Below are positions 1 to 8,089 of a stretch of 64,000 nt of DNA, one piece after another (position 1 is the stretch's first letter; each line of letters starts with the position of its first letter). The stretch is from positions 92,748 to 156,747 of the forward strand of contig JBFLWP010000007.1 of assembly GCA_040757595.1 (NCBI GenBank). The letters run 5' to 3'. The stretch comes from Nitrospirota bacterium (GTDB lineage Bacteria > Nitrospirota > Nitrospiria > Nitrospirales > Nitrospiraceae). The notes below the pieces were generated by a model that was not told the DNA's origin, did not search any database, and saw only the letters and a program-made list of their open reading frames with translations. The translations under genes were made by a program, and so were the position numbers.

Positions 1-989
1 GACTCTATGTTCCCGCCTCCTACCGTCCGACTCAGGACCATGCGCTCGTCGTCTGCCTGCACGGCGCCGGATTCACGGGAGACGCCTACCTGGAGCGGTG
101 GCGGCCCCGCCTGGGCGAAGGCTACATCCTGGCCTGTCCGACCTTCATCGCAGGCACCTGGTGGACCCGCCAAGCCGAGGAGTTGGTCCTGGCCACGATC
201 CGGGCGGTCCAGACCCGGTACCGGATCGACCCGGATCGCATCTTCCTTACCGGCATGTCCAACGGCGGCATCGGCACGTACCTGATCGGGATGCACCACG
301 CGCCCCTGTTCGCCGGCCTGGCGCCGATGGCCAGCGGCCTGGACGACGTCCTGTGGCCGTTTCTCGAGAACCTTCGGCAGACGCCGGTCTATCTGATCCA
401 TGGAGCCAGGGATCAGGTCATGCCGGTGGAGCTGAGCCGGGCGATCGCGGAGGAACTGTCGCGTCTCGGCTATGAGTTCCAGTATCGGGAGCACGATCGA
501 ACCCATCCGATGGCGGGCGGGCATTTCTTTCCCCGGGAGGAGCTGCCGGCCCTGGTCTCCTGGTTCGGAGCGCGCCGCCGGAACCCGCTGCCTCGTCACG
601 TGACGGTCGTGCGCGACGCCACCCACTTGGCCCCGTTCGGATGGGTCCGGATCGACGCCACGGACCCGATCGCCGCCTTCCGAGACGATCTGATTGAAAG
701 CCGGGACGACGCGGTCAGGAACCGTCTGTACGCGAAACTAGACGTCCGGATCGCCGAACCCAATCGGATCGAAGTCCACACGCGGCGGGTGAGACGATAC
801 AGCCTGTTCCTGAACTCCACTCTGGTCGACTTCTCCAAACCGGTCACGGTCGTGACGGACGGACGGACCAGCTTCGAGGGCACGGTCACTCCCAACGTGG
901 AGACGCTGTTGCGCGACGCGCGACGCCGGCAGGACCGTCGCATGCGGTTCTCGGCCGTCGTGACCATTGCCTCGGAATCCCGGCCGTGA
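1..989 (+). CDS. Alpha/beta-hydrolase esterase (PHB depolymerase-like), 5' end outside window
   Basis: The frame is open from base 3 with no start, so the gene begins upstream of the window. Near the visible N-terminus is the oxyanion-type segment VVCLHGAGFTGDAY. About 60 residues later comes the nucleophile elbow GMSNGG, whose serine is the likely catalytic residue. A later HPMAGGHFFP stretch probably carries the catalytic histidine. This order fits the esterase/phospholipase and polyhydroxybutyrate-depolymerase branch of alpha/beta hydrolases. The last roughly 130 residues form an extra domain that I do not recognise. The stop codon overlaps the GTG start of the following transporter, so the two genes are probably translated together. 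The substrate cannot be told from sequence. Confidence 0.8.
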   Translation, partial: LYVPASYRPTQDHALVVCLHGAGFTGDAYLERWRPRLGEGYILACPTFIAGTWWTRQAEELVLATIRAVQTRYRIDPDRIFLTGMSNGGIGTYLIGMHHAPLFAGLAPMASGLDDVLWPFLENLRQTPVYLIHGARDQVMPVELSRAIAEELSRLGYEFQYREHDRTHPMAGGHFFPREELPALVSWFGARRRNPLPRHVTVVRDATHLAPFGWVRIDATDPIAAFRDDLIESRDDAVRNRLYAKLDVRIAEPNRIEVHTRRVRRYSLFLNSTLVDFSKPVTVVTDGRTSFEGTVTPNVETLLRDARRRQDRRMRFSAVVTIASESRP

Positions 990-2143
990 CCCCGTTCCTC
1001 CTCCTCTGCGGCATCGGCGTTTCCTGTTTCATCAGCTACAACCTGGTCCGGATGCCCGCGTTGGCCCTCTTTGCCCAGTCTCTGGGGGCGGGGCCTGAGC
1101 GCATCGGCCTCGTGGTCTCGGTCTCCACCCTGGCCGGCGTGCTGATGAAGCTGCCGGCCGGGGCCCTCTCGGACATCTACGGCCGGCGGGTTCTGATGCG
1201 GGTCGGCATCCTCGCGTTCGGACTGCCGCCCTTCTTCTATCCGTTCGTCTCCGACCTGGAGCAACTGATCGGCCTGCGCTTCGCGCACGGGCTGGCCACC
1301 GCGATCTTCGCCCCCAGCGCGCTGGCGACGGTGGCCGACCTGTACCGGGAGCGGCGCGGCGCCGCGCTGGGCTGGTACACCGCGTCCACCCAGGCCGGCG
1401 CTCTCCTGGGCCCGGTGCTGGGCGGGTGGCTGGTCTACGCCGCCGGATTTCCCGCGACCTTCGTGACCGCGGGGGTCTTCGGCTGCCTGGGCCTGTTCCT
1501 CTTCCTCAGCCTGCGGCTGGCGCCGCCTCCGCCGCGCGCGGTCGAAAAGGGGATCGGGGCGGTCCTGGGGGAAGTATGGAAGGGCTCGCGCACGGTCTGG
1601 CGCAATACCAGGGTGCTGGTCACCAGCGGCACCGACGCGGCCAAGATGGTCGCCAACGGCGCGCTCATGGCGTTCCTGCCGATCTACGGGGTTGCGGTCG
1701 GCTTGAACCCCGGCGAGGTGGGCCTGCTGTTCGGTATCCAGGGCGTCACCTCGTTCCTCTCCAAGCCGGTGATGGGACGGGCGTCCGACCTGGTCGGGCG
1801 CCGTCCGCTCATCCTGATCGGGCTGGTCATCTGCGCCGGCACGTTTCTGCTGATCCCGCAGGTCTCCGCCCTCCCGCTCCTGCTCCTCCTCGCCGCCGGC
1901 TTCGGGTTCGGCGAGGCAGTCGTGACTTCGTCCACCACGGCCCTGGTGGCGGACCTGTCCGAGCTCAAGACGATGGGCGCGGGCATCGGCATGCAGGGCA
2001 CGATCAACGACATCGGGCACGCGGCCGGCCCTCTGCTGGCCGGGGTCTTGATCGCACATCTGAGCTATCGGGGCGCCTTCGCCGCCATCTCCGGGCTGCA
2101 GGTGGCGGCCGCGCTGGTCTTCTGGCGCGTCGTGCGGCAATAG
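986..2143 (+). CDS. MFS transporter
   Basis: This 385-residue protein is almost wholly hydrophobic and fits a 10-12 helix major facilitator. Two copies of the MFS loop motif between helices 2 and 3 are visible: GALSDIYGRRVLM near residue 60 and MGRASDLVGRRPLIL near residue 265. Their presence marks the two homologous halves. Translation starts at a GTG that overlaps the stop of the upstream esterase by 4 nt, which indicates coupling. Proton-driven export of a small molecule is the usual role of such single-subunit carriers, but the substrate is unknown. No regulator lies next to it. Confidence 0.85.
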   Translation: MTPFLLLCGIGVSCFISYNLVRMPALALFAQSLGAGPERIGLVVSVSTLAGVLMKLPAGALSDIYGRRVLMRVGILAFGLPPFFYPFVSDLEQLIGLRFAHGLATAIFAPSALATVADLYRERRGAALGWYTASTQAGALLGPVLGGWLVYAAGFPATFVTAGVFGCLGLFLFLSLRLAPPPPRAVEKGIGAVLGEVWKGSRTVWRNTRVLVTSGTDAAKMVANGALMAFLPIYGVAVGLNPGEVGLLFGIQGVTSFLSKPVMGRASDLVGRRPLILIGLVICAGTFLLIPQVSALPLLLLLAAGFGFGEAVVTSSTTALVADLSELKTMGAGIGMQGTINDIGHAAGPLLAGVLIAHLSYRGAFAAISGLQVAAALVFWRVVRQ

Positions 2144-2206
2144 GGGCCAGCCGGTGCACACAACCGGCGACGGTGTGATAAGATCGGTCTCCGTCGGAGT
2201 TCTGCC

Positions 2207-2329
2207 GTGAGACCGGACATCGGGACAGGCGACATCGTGGTGGGCGTCCTGGCGACGCTGGGTGTCGTCGTCCTGATCGTGGTGTTCGTCTTGGTCGTCA
2301 AGCACGTGCTGCTCAAGAAGGAAGAATAG
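2207..2329 (+). CDS. 40-residue single-pass membrane peptide
   Basis: A GTG start preceded by a GGAG Shine-Dalgarno 8 nt upstream opens a 40-codon frame. The peptide has a short polar N-terminus, one long hydrophobic helix (roughly residues 11-31, mostly V, L, I, A and G) and a basic/acidic tail ending KKEE. That is the plan of a small membrane protein with N-out/C-in topology. It stops 4 nt before the ATG of riboflavin synthase, so the two are very likely on one transcript and may be coupled. I do not recognise the family. The alternative is a non-coding leader, but the ribosome-binding site, the spacing and the clean transmembrane pattern argue for a real gene. Confidence 0.6.
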   Translation: MRPDIGTGDIVVGVLATLGVVVLIVVFVLVVKHVLLKKEE

Positions 2330-2333
2330 CAGG

Positions 2334-2990
2334 ATGTTCACCGGCATCGTGGAGGAAATGGGCGTCGTCAAGTCGCTGGAGGGAAGCCTGGCGGGCAGCC
2401 GCCTGTCCATCCTCGCTTCGACGGTCATGAGCGACCTGGCGATCGGCGCCAGCGTCAGCGTGAACGGGGCCTGTCTGACCGTCGTCTCGGTCGGGGAGCG
2501 GGAGTTCGCCGTCGAGGTTTCGCCCGAGACGCTCTCCGTGACCAACCTGGGCAGGCTGGCGGCCGGGATGCCGGTGAACCTGGAACGGGCAATGAGGATC
2601 AACGAGCGGATCGGCGGGCACCTGGTGGCCGGGCACGTGGACGCGGTCGGCTCGATCCGCGACCGGCGTCAGGAGGGGAACTCGCTCGTGCTGACGATCG
2701 AAGCCCCGACCGAGATTCTCCGCTACTGCGTGCCGAAGGGCTCCGTCACGATCGACGGGATCAGCATGACCGTGAACGAAGTCACCGACCGGACGTTCAG
2801 CGTCGCGGTGATCCCCCACACGGCGAAAGCGACCACGCTGGGCCTCAAACACCCGGGAGACTCGGTCAACCTGGAGTCGGACCTGATCGGCAAGTACGTC
2901 GAGCGGCTCCTGCAGGAGCGGAGCCACCTGCCTCCCAAACCGCCCCCCGCGATCGACCGGGACTACCTCCTCAAGCGCGGGCTGATCTGA
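2334..2990 (+). CDS. ribE: Riboflavin synthase, alpha chain
   Basis: The enzyme dismutates two 6,7-dimethyl-8-ribityllumazine molecules to riboflavin and the ribitylamino-pyrimidine, the last step of riboflavin synthesis in the cytoplasm. The protein has the diagnostic N-terminus MFTGIVEEMG and two tandem lumazine-binding barrels. The second begins near residue 95 with GHLVAGHVDAVGSI, and matching VNGACLT and IDGISMTVNEV segments occur in the two barrels. At 218 residues it has the normal family length. It follows the 40-residue membrane peptide by 4 nt. No FMN riboswitch is visible upstream, and the other rib genes are not in the window. Confidence 0.96.
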   Translation: MFTGIVEEMGVVKSLEGSLAGSRLSILASTVMSDLAIGASVSVNGACLTVVSVGEREFAVEVSPETLSVTNLGRLAAGMPVNLERAMRINERIGGHLVAGHVDAVGSIRDRRQEGNSLVLTIEAPTEILRYCVPKGSVTIDGISMTVNEVTDRTFSVAVIPHTAKATTLGLKHPGDSVNLESDLIGKYVERLLQERSHLPPKPPPAIDRDYLLKRGLI

Positions 2991-3072
2991 GAAGGCGAGG
3001 GGCACGAGGCCAGAGGCGAGCGGGGCGGAATCCGAGACGCTTTCTCTCGCCCTTTGCCTCTCGCCTCTCGCC
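2991..3072. repeat. Intergenic word-palindrome (word ~GAGGCGAG)
   Basis: The left arm (2991-3021) repeats variants of GGCGAGGGGC and AGGCGAG. The right arm (3044-3072) repeats CTCTCGCC and CCTCTCGCC. The arms are imperfect inverted repeats of each other around an unrelated centre. It lies between two convergent genes, ribE and the IPT/TIG gene, and could form a long imperfect hairpin that serves both as a terminator. Confidence 0.6.
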
Positions 3073-3077
3073 ACCCA

Positions 3078-3548
3078 TCATTTCACCAAAAACGGCTTCG
3101 AATCCTCGCCCGAGGCGGTCGTGACCGTGAGGAGCAACATGCCTTTCTTGCCGGCGGGCACCGTCGCCGTCACGGTCGAATCGTTCGCATGGGTGAACTT
3201 CGCCGCCTGGCCCGGCCCGAACGACACGCCCGTGAGGCATCCGACCGCGCCGAAATTCTGGCCGGTGATCGTGACCGCCGTGCCCGGCTTGCCCTCGTCG
3301 GGCTTGACCTGCTGGATCTTCGGCGCCTCGCCGAAGCAGGTTTTGGATTTGGCCGCGGCCGCCGCCGCCGAGGCTTTGGTGCTCTCCACCTTTGCCGTGC
3401 CGCTCCTGTCCGCTTTTGCCGCCTTCCGCTGCTTGGCCGGTTTCTCTTTCTCGGCGGCCGTCACGACTCCGGGCTGACCAACGAGCACCATCGTCATGAT
3501 CGCAGACGCCGCGGCCACCGTCCACAGAACTCGTGCCTGCACGCGCAT
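3078..3548 (-). CDS. Exported protein with one IPT/TIG domain
   Basis: The chosen ATG has a strong AAGGAGG site 6 nt upstream; an upstream in-frame ATG at 3584 lacks one. A basic start (MRVQARVLW) and a hydrophobic segment ending near TAAEK form a signal peptide, so the protein is exported. A Lys/Ala-rich linker follows (about residues 30-65). The last 85 residues are a single immunoglobulin-like IPT/TIG fold, recognisable from PDEGKPGTAVTITGQNFG and the final TTASGEDSKPF strand. Two cysteines could form a disulphide. TIG domains bind partners or carbohydrate, but the partner here is unknown. It sits convergent to ribE. Confidence 0.75.
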   Translation of the reverse strand: MRVQARVLWTVAAASAIMTMVLVGQPGVVTAAEKEKPAKQRKAAKADRSGTAKVESTKASAAAAAAKSKTCFGEAPKIQQVKPDEGKPGTAVTITGQNFGAVGCLTGVSFGPGQAAKFTHANDSTVTATVPAGKKGMLLLTVTTASGEDSKPFLVK

Positions 3549-3609
3549 CGCCGGCCTCCTTCTCTCGGTTGGCCTCGGGCTCATCGCCCTCGGGTTGGTT
3601 GTGACACCG

Positions 3610-5511
3610 TCACTCTTCGATCGTTGAGATGTCGCCTGGATCCTGTCCCAACTCCTTGGCCTTCAAGACCCGGCGCATGATCTTGCCGGAGCGGGTCTTG
3701 GGGAGCGACGAAACGACCTCGATCTCCTGCGGTACCGCGATTTTGCCCAGTTCCTTGCGCACGTGGTCCTTGAGAGCCTGGATCAGGTCGTGGCTCTCCT
3801 GGTGCCCCTGCTTGAGAATCACGAAGGCTTTGATGGCCTCACCAGCCGTCTTGTGGGGCTTGCCGATCACCGCCGCCTCGGCGACCGCGAAGTGACTGAC
3901 CAGCGCGCTCTCCACCTCGGCGGTGCCGATGCGGTTGCCGGCCACTTTGATCACGTCGTCGGCGCGGCCCATGAACCAGAAGTACCCGTGCTCGTCCTTG
4001 CGGCAGACGTCGCCGGCCGTGTAGCAGTTGGGGATCGTGTTCCAGTACACCTTGTAGCGGTCCGGGTCCTTGTAGATCGTGCGCATCATGGACGGCCAGG
4101 GCTTCTTGATCACCGCGAACCCGCCGGCGTTGGCCGGCAGCGGGTTCCCCTGACGGTCCACCACGTCCGCCTCGACGCCCAGGAAGGGGCGCGTGGCGGA
4201 TCCGGGCTTGAGCGGCACGGTGGGAAGGGGCGTGACGAGGATCATGCCGGTCTCGGTCTGCCACCAGGTATCCATGATCGGCCTGGTCCCCCCGGTCACC
4301 CGGTGGAACCACTCCCAGGCCTCCGGGTTGATGGGCTCTCCCACGCTCCCGAGCACGCGCAGCGACGCGAGGTCGTATTTCTTGGGCCACTCCTCCCCGT
4401 ACTTCATGAGCAACCGGATCGCCGTGGGGGTCGTGTAGAAGATCGAGACCCCGTACTGTTCGATCAGCGACCACCAGCGTCCTGGATTCGGATAGTCCGG
4501 CTTCCCCTCCGCGGTGAGGATCGTGGCTCCGTTCAGGAGCGGGCCGTAGACGATGTAGCTGTGCCCCGTGACCCAGCCCGGATCGGCCACGCAGAAGTAA
4601 ACGTCCTCCTCCTTCAGATCGAAGACGTACTTGGTCGTGATGTACGTGCCGACCATGTAGCCGCCGTGCACGTGCACGACGCCTTTGGGCTTGCCGGTGG
4701 TCCCGGAGGTGTACAGGATGTACAGGGGAGTCTCGGAGTCCAGCGGCTCCGCATCGCAGACCGCCTTCTCGCCTTCGAGCCAGGCGTCCCAGTCGATCTC
4801 CTTGGGCGCCGAGAGCGGGATGCCCGGCTTCTGGCGCCGCACCACCACCACGGTCTCGACGCTGCCGCAGTTCGACACGGCCTGGTCCACGACGCTCTTG
4901 AGGTTGATGGTCTTCCCCCGGTCGTAGCCCACGTCCGCCGTGATGACGACCCGTGACTCGGCGTCCTGAATCCGGCTTTCCAGGGCCGGGGCGCTGAACC
5001 CCGAGTAGACGACGCTGTGGATCGCCCCGATCCTGGCGCAGGCCAGCATGGCGACGATCTGCTCGGGGATCTTGGGAAGATAGATCGTGACCCGGTCGCC
5101 CTTGCCGAGGCCGAGCGCCTTGAGGGCGTTGGCGCAGCGGTTCACCTGCCGGTACAGTTCGCCGTAGGTGAAGACCCGCTCTTCTCCCTGTTCGCCGACC
5201 CAAATGACTGCCACCTTGTTCTTGCGCCAGCCCTTCACGTGCCGGTCCAGGCAGTTGTAGGAGATGTTGCAGGTGGCGCCGACGAACCACTTGGCCCAGG
5301 GATAATTCCACTCGAGAACCCGCCGCCACGGCGTGAACCACTCGAGCTCCTTGGCGACCCCGTCCCAGAAGACCTCGGGATCGGCGATCGACCGGCGGTA
5401 CTCGGACTCGTAATCCGTGACGTGGGCCGTCGCTTTCAGCGCCGCGGGCGGGTGGATGATCCGGTCCACCCGCAGCAGACTGTCAACCTGCTCGACCGCC
5501 TTGTTTTCCAT
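3610..5511 (-). CDS. acs: Acetyl-CoA synthetase (AMP-forming)
   Basis: The enzyme activates acetate to acetyl-AMP and then acetyl-CoA in the cytoplasm. At 633 residues it has the usual Acs length. It shows the AMP-binding loop YTSGTTGKPKGVVHVHGG, the acetate-pocket DTWWQTETG segment, the GRADDVIKVAGNRIG hinge, and the C-terminal PKTRSGKIMRRVL whose lysine is the classical acetylation-regulated catalytic residue. A good promoter lies just upstream (5553-5581), so it is probably transcribed alone. It diverges from the pseudocaspase gene, with about 185 bp between the two start codons. Confidence 0.97.
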   Translation of the reverse strand: MENKAVEQVDSLLRVDRIIHPPAALKATAHVTDYESEYRRSIADPEVFWDGVAKELEWFTPWRRVLEWNYPWAKWFVGATCNISYNCLDRHVKGWRKNKVAVIWVGEQGEERVFTYGELYRQVNRCANALKALGLGKGDRVTIYLPKIPEQIVAMLACARIGAIHSVVYSGFSAPALESRIQDAESRVVITADVGYDRGKTINLKSVVDQAVSNCGSVETVVVVRRQKPGIPLSAPKEIDWDAWLEGEKAVCDAEPLDSETPLYILYTSGTTGKPKGVVHVHGGYMVGTYITTKYVFDLKEEDVYFCVADPGWVTGHSYIVYGPLLNGATILTAEGKPDYPNPGRWWSLIEQYGVSIFYTTPTAIRLLMKYGEEWPKKYDLASLRVLGSVGEPINPEAWEWFHRVTGGTRPIMDTWWQTETGMILVTPLPTVPLKPGSATRPFLGVEADVVDRQGNPLPANAGGFAVIKKPWPSMMRTIYKDPDRYKVYWNTIPNCYTAGDVCRKDEHGYFWFMGRADDVIKVAGNRIGTAEVESALVSHFAVAEAAVIGKPHKTAGEAIKAFVILKQGHQESHDLIQALKDHVRKELGKIAVPQEIEVVSSLPKTRSGKIMRRVLKAKELGQDPGDISTIEE

Positions 5512-5552
5512 GGACCCGTCCCCTCTGCCCCGGTTTCACAACGGCGGCGATC

Positions 5553-5581
5553 ATTATGCGCAAGCTGCTCCCTATCTGCAA
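5553..5581 (-). promoter_or_regulatory. Predicted sigma70-type promoter for acs
   Basis: On the minus strand TTGCAG (5581-5576) and CATAAT (5558-5553) are separated by 17 nt. Transcription would start near 5546, giving a leader of about 35 nt before the acs ATG. Confidence 0.55.
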
Positions 5582-5593
5582 GTCTTCTGCGGC

Positions 5594-5623
5594 TTGACAG
5601 TCCGAAGATGCGGAGAGTAGCAT
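5594..5623 (+). promoter_or_regulatory. Predicted promoter for the pseudocaspase gene
   Basis: A perfect TTGACA (5594-5599) is followed after 18 nt by TAGCAT (5618-5623). It points toward the gene at 5697 and lies back to back with the acs promoter. The implied leader is about 65 nt. Confidence 0.5.
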
Positions 5624-5696
5624 CAATTTACGTAGCTCGCCGACGCGAAGCAGCCATGCACCGAGCGCACCGGGCACGCTGGGCCTCCACCTCGAC

Positions 5697-7058
5697 ATGA
5701 AGCCCCTGACACGACTGGCCATTGTGGTCTTGGCGACCCTGCTGCAGTCCCTCGCTGCCCCGGGATTCGCCCAACTCGGCAGGCCCGAGGGGCTCTACTA
5801 CAAGTCCTGGGGCGTGGTCATCGGGATCGACAATTACTTGGTAGCCCCCAAGTTGACCTGGGCCGTCGCCGACGCCAAGGCCGTGGCCGGTGCCCTCCGG
5901 CAACTCGGCTTCGAGGAAGTCATCGAAGTCTACGACAAGGACGCCAAGTCCAGGAACGTCAAGGAACTGCTGAACAACTCCCTCATGCGCAAGGTCGGAC
6001 GTCAAGATCGGGTCGTGATCTTCTTCGCCGGCCATGCAGACGTGACCCGGGACATGAACGGCAAGGAGCTGGGGTACCTGGTTCCCTGGGACGCGCAGCC
6101 CACGAACGCGTCCAAGGCCCTGACCCTGGACGACCTGAAGGAGTTTTCGCGCCGCGCGATGGCGAAACACATCCTCTTCCTGCTGGACGTCGGCATCGCC
6201 GGGTGGGAGGTCACCCCTCCGCAGCAGCTCTCTTTGGAGGGACGCATGTCCCCCGAGGACGAGACCGACAAGCGGGCCGTCCAGATCTTCACAGCCGCGG
6301 GCAAAGGGGAAACGCCGGTTCAGCAAGACGGGCTCAGCGTCTTCGTGAAGGCCTTCGTCACCGGACTGAAAGGGGCGGCGGACGGGGATAAGAACGGCTG
6401 GGTGATGGCCAGCGAACTGGGTGCCTACGTCAAGCGGCAGGTCGAGCAGGCGACCCAAGGCACGCAACATCCCCAATTCGCGCGGCTGGACGGCGACGGC
6501 GACGCGGTTCTGATCGAGGGGAAGAAAAGCGCGTATCGGGCCGGCCCCGAGCCCCAGACGCAGGAAGAGCGGGCCGCGGCGGCCAAACAGGAATACGAAC
6601 AGGCCTTCTCGCTGCTCCAGCAGCAGAAGTCCGCGCAGGAGGCGCTGGAGCGACTGGACAAGGCCATCGGCTACGACCCGTCGTTCGGAGACGCCTACGT
6701 GCTCAAAAGCTACCTGCTCCTGGAGTTCCAGCCCAACCTGGATCAGGCGCTCGTGGCCGCCGAGCTGGGGATCAAATACGCGCCCAAGAATCCGGACTCC
6801 TTCTACACCCTCGGCCTGGTACTCCAGCGAAAAGGCCGGTTCGCCGATGCGGAGCAGGCGCTGCGGAAGGCCATCGCCGTCAACCCGACTTATACGGACG
6901 TGTTCCTCACGCTCGGAGACCTCTACGCCCAGGACCTCAAGGATCAGAAGAAAGCCGTGGAGAGCTACCAGCGGTACCTGGAGACCGGCGGCACGGAGAA
7001 TCGCGTCCGCGAATATCTCAGCCGGGCCGGCGCCACCCAGCCGGCCGAGAAGCAGTAA
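5697..7058 (+). CDS. Caspase-fold (C14) protein with TPR tail, catalytic Cys lost
   Basis: A signal peptide (residues 1-25, ending GFAQ) leads into a caspase p20-like domain (about 37-245). Its first strand WGVVIGIDNYL and its histidine strand VVIFFAGHAD (His113) are clear. Where active homologues read DSCFSG, this protein reads DVGIAG at 164-169, so the catalytic cysteine is Gly166, and the GHG signature is GHA. It should therefore be a non-proteolytic pseudoenzyme. Residues about 280-445 contain three to four TPR units, including GDAYVLKSYLLLE and PDSFYTLGLVLQRKGRF, suited to protein binding. An active caspase-type paralogue lies at 45806. A binding or scaffolding role in the periplasm is inference. 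Confidence 0.85.
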   Translation: MKPLTRLAIVVLATLLQSLAAPGFAQLGRPEGLYYKSWGVVIGIDNYLVAPKLTWAVADAKAVAGALRQLGFEEVIEVYDKDAKSRNVKELLNNSLMRKVGRQDRVVIFFAGHADVTRDMNGKELGYLVPWDAQPTNASKALTLDDLKEFSRRAMAKHILFLLDVGIAGWEVTPPQQLSLEGRMSPEDETDKRAVQIFTAAGKGETPVQQDGLSVFVKAFVTGLKGAADGDKNGWVMASELGAYVKRQVEQATQGTQHPQFARLDGDGDAVLIEGKKSAYRAGPEPQTQEERAAAAKQEYEQAFSLLQQQKSAQEALERLDKAIGYDPSFGDAYVLKSYLLLEFQPNLDQALVAAELGIKYAPKNPDSFYTLGLVLQRKGRFADAEQALRKAIAVNPTYTDVFLTLGDLYAQDLKDQKKAVESYQRYLETGGTENRVREYLSRAGATQPAEKQ

Positions 7059-7060
7059 CT

Positions 7061-7146
7061 GGCGTCGCTCGTCTTTCGTGGCTCGCATCTCGCTGAAACA
7101 TCATATTTCCGACGAACGACGCTCCACGGATGACGAACGACGCTTC
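7061..7146. repeat. Intergenic word-palindrome (word ~CGTCGTTCGTC)
   Basis: The left arm is GGCGTCGCTCGTCTTTCGTGG. The reverse complement of the right arm reads GCGTCGTTCGTCATCCGTGG, so about 20 bp pair with a few mismatches around an AT-rich centre (ACATCATATTTC). It lies between two convergent genes and may act as a bidirectional terminator. Confidence 0.65.
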
Positions 7147-7317
7147 TTAGTCCTGCGCCCCGCCCTTCAGGTACCCCAAGCCGATCTTCAACGCTCGCCG
7201 CGTCACTTCGGCCCAGCGGACCTCCGGATATTCGGCCAGCACCGCCGCTGCCTTCGGGTCCTGCACGTCCAGATCAACGACCTTGATGATCCCGTCTTGA
7301 ATTTTGACTTCCGCCAC
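7147..7317 (-). CDS. Small conserved-looking hypothetical protein (56 aa)
   Basis: I place the start at a GTG with an AAAGGAGGG ribosome site 5 nt upstream; the ATG 27 nt further up has no such site. The product is a compact acidic/basic protein beginning MAEVKIQDGIIKVVDLDVQD, followed by a helix-rich PKAAAVLAEYPEVRWAEVTR and an amphipathic KIGLGYLKGG tail. A beta-strand plus two helices is reminiscent of ribbon-helix-helix-like small regulators, but no family is recognised. It is divergent from the lipoprotein operon and convergent with the pseudocaspase gene. Confidence 0.5.
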   Translation of the reverse strand: MAEVKIQDGIIKVVDLDVQDPKAAAVLAEYPEVRWAEVTRRALKIGLGYLKGGAQD

Positions 7318-7385
7318 CGTTCCCTCCTTTGCCCGTCGGGCCACGCTACCGAAAGCCGTCCGACGCCGTCAAGCCCGCCGGTTCG

Positions 7386-7414
7386 TTGACAGGTCCCAGG
7401 TCGCATGCTAGCAT
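7386..7414 (+). promoter_or_regulatory. Predicted sigma70 promoter of the lipoprotein operon
   Basis: TTGACA (7386-7391) and TAGCAT (7409-7414) are spaced by exactly 17 nt. It points into the four-gene lipoprotein operon beginning at 7520. The leader would be roughly 100 nt long. Confidence 0.6.
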
Positions 7415-7519
7415 CACTTTTAAAGTTTTCGAGCGATTCCGCCGATACGTTCCATGCTGCGATGTTCACCGACCCCGCCCGGCCACGTCTCATCAGCTTA
7501 TGAAGAAGGGAGGACGTCC

Positions 7520-8089
7520 ATGACCCGGAAAATGGCCGCTCTGATTCGCTTCATGGAGTGCGGACTCTTCGTCTCGCTGCTCCTCACCCTCTCCGCCTGC
7601 GGAGGTCCCCCGACCTGGGTGAAGAAAGGCTCCGGCCCGATGAACTCCAACGACGAGCGGGTATTTTACGGAGTCGGCTCGGTCGAAGGCATCCAGCATG
7701 CGGATTCGCTCGCCTGGGAGGCAGCCGAGAATCGGGCCCGGGCAGAAATGGTCCGGAACCTCCAGGCCTACACCGCCTACCTGATGCGCGACTACGCCGC
7801 CGCCACGACCGCCGGCGACTTCTCGAAGACGGCCGAGGAGCAAAACATCGAGCGGGCAGTCAAAACCTTCGCCGCCGCGACGTTGACCGGCGTCAGGAAG
7901 GTGGACCAGTACAAGGACAAAGAGACCGGCACCTACTACGTGCTGGTCAAGATGGACCTGGAGCGCGCCAAGGAAATGCTCGGACAGTCCAAGGAGTTGA
8001 ACAAGCAGGTCCGGGAATACGTCCGGCAAAACGCCGAGCGCCTGTTCGACAAGCTGGAAAAGGAAGAAGCCAAGCAGGCGCAGAAGTGA
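7520..8089 (+). CDS. LPP20-family lipoprotein
   Basis: The ATG is chosen for its GGGAGG site 6-8 nt upstream. The 189-residue product has a lipoprotein signal with lipobox LSAC (Cys27), then the LPP20 pattern: PTWVKKG, a FYGVGSVEG strand, helices rich in A, E and R, and a KVDQYKDKETGTYYVLVKMDL strand pair. LPP20/FlgO/FlgP-like proteins are small outer-membrane-attached lipoproteins; some support flagella and others the envelope. It opens an operon with an LpoB-like protein, a TPR lipoprotein and a second LPP20 protein, all overlapping by a few bases. This points to an envelope complex. Confidence 0.8.
   Translation: MTRKMAALIRFMECGLFVSLLLTLSACGGPPTWVKKGSGPMNSNDERVFYGVGSVEGIQHADSLAWEAAENRARAEMVRNLQAYTAYLMRDYAAATTAGDFSKTAEEQNIERAVKTFAAATLTGVRKVDQYKDKETGTYYVLVKMDLERAKEMLGQSKELNKQVREYVRQNAERLFDKLEKEEAKQAQK

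Noticed and set aside
2150..2333. FMN riboswitch ahead of ribE.
   Set aside because: The conserved RFN-element segments are not present; the space is occupied by the 40-residue peptide frame.
596..2602. Long minus-strand open frame of 668 codons across the esterase, MFS and ribE genes.
   Set aside because: It is a shadow produced by high GC: the translation is rich in R, D, Q and G without any domain, and the opposite strand has three clear genes.
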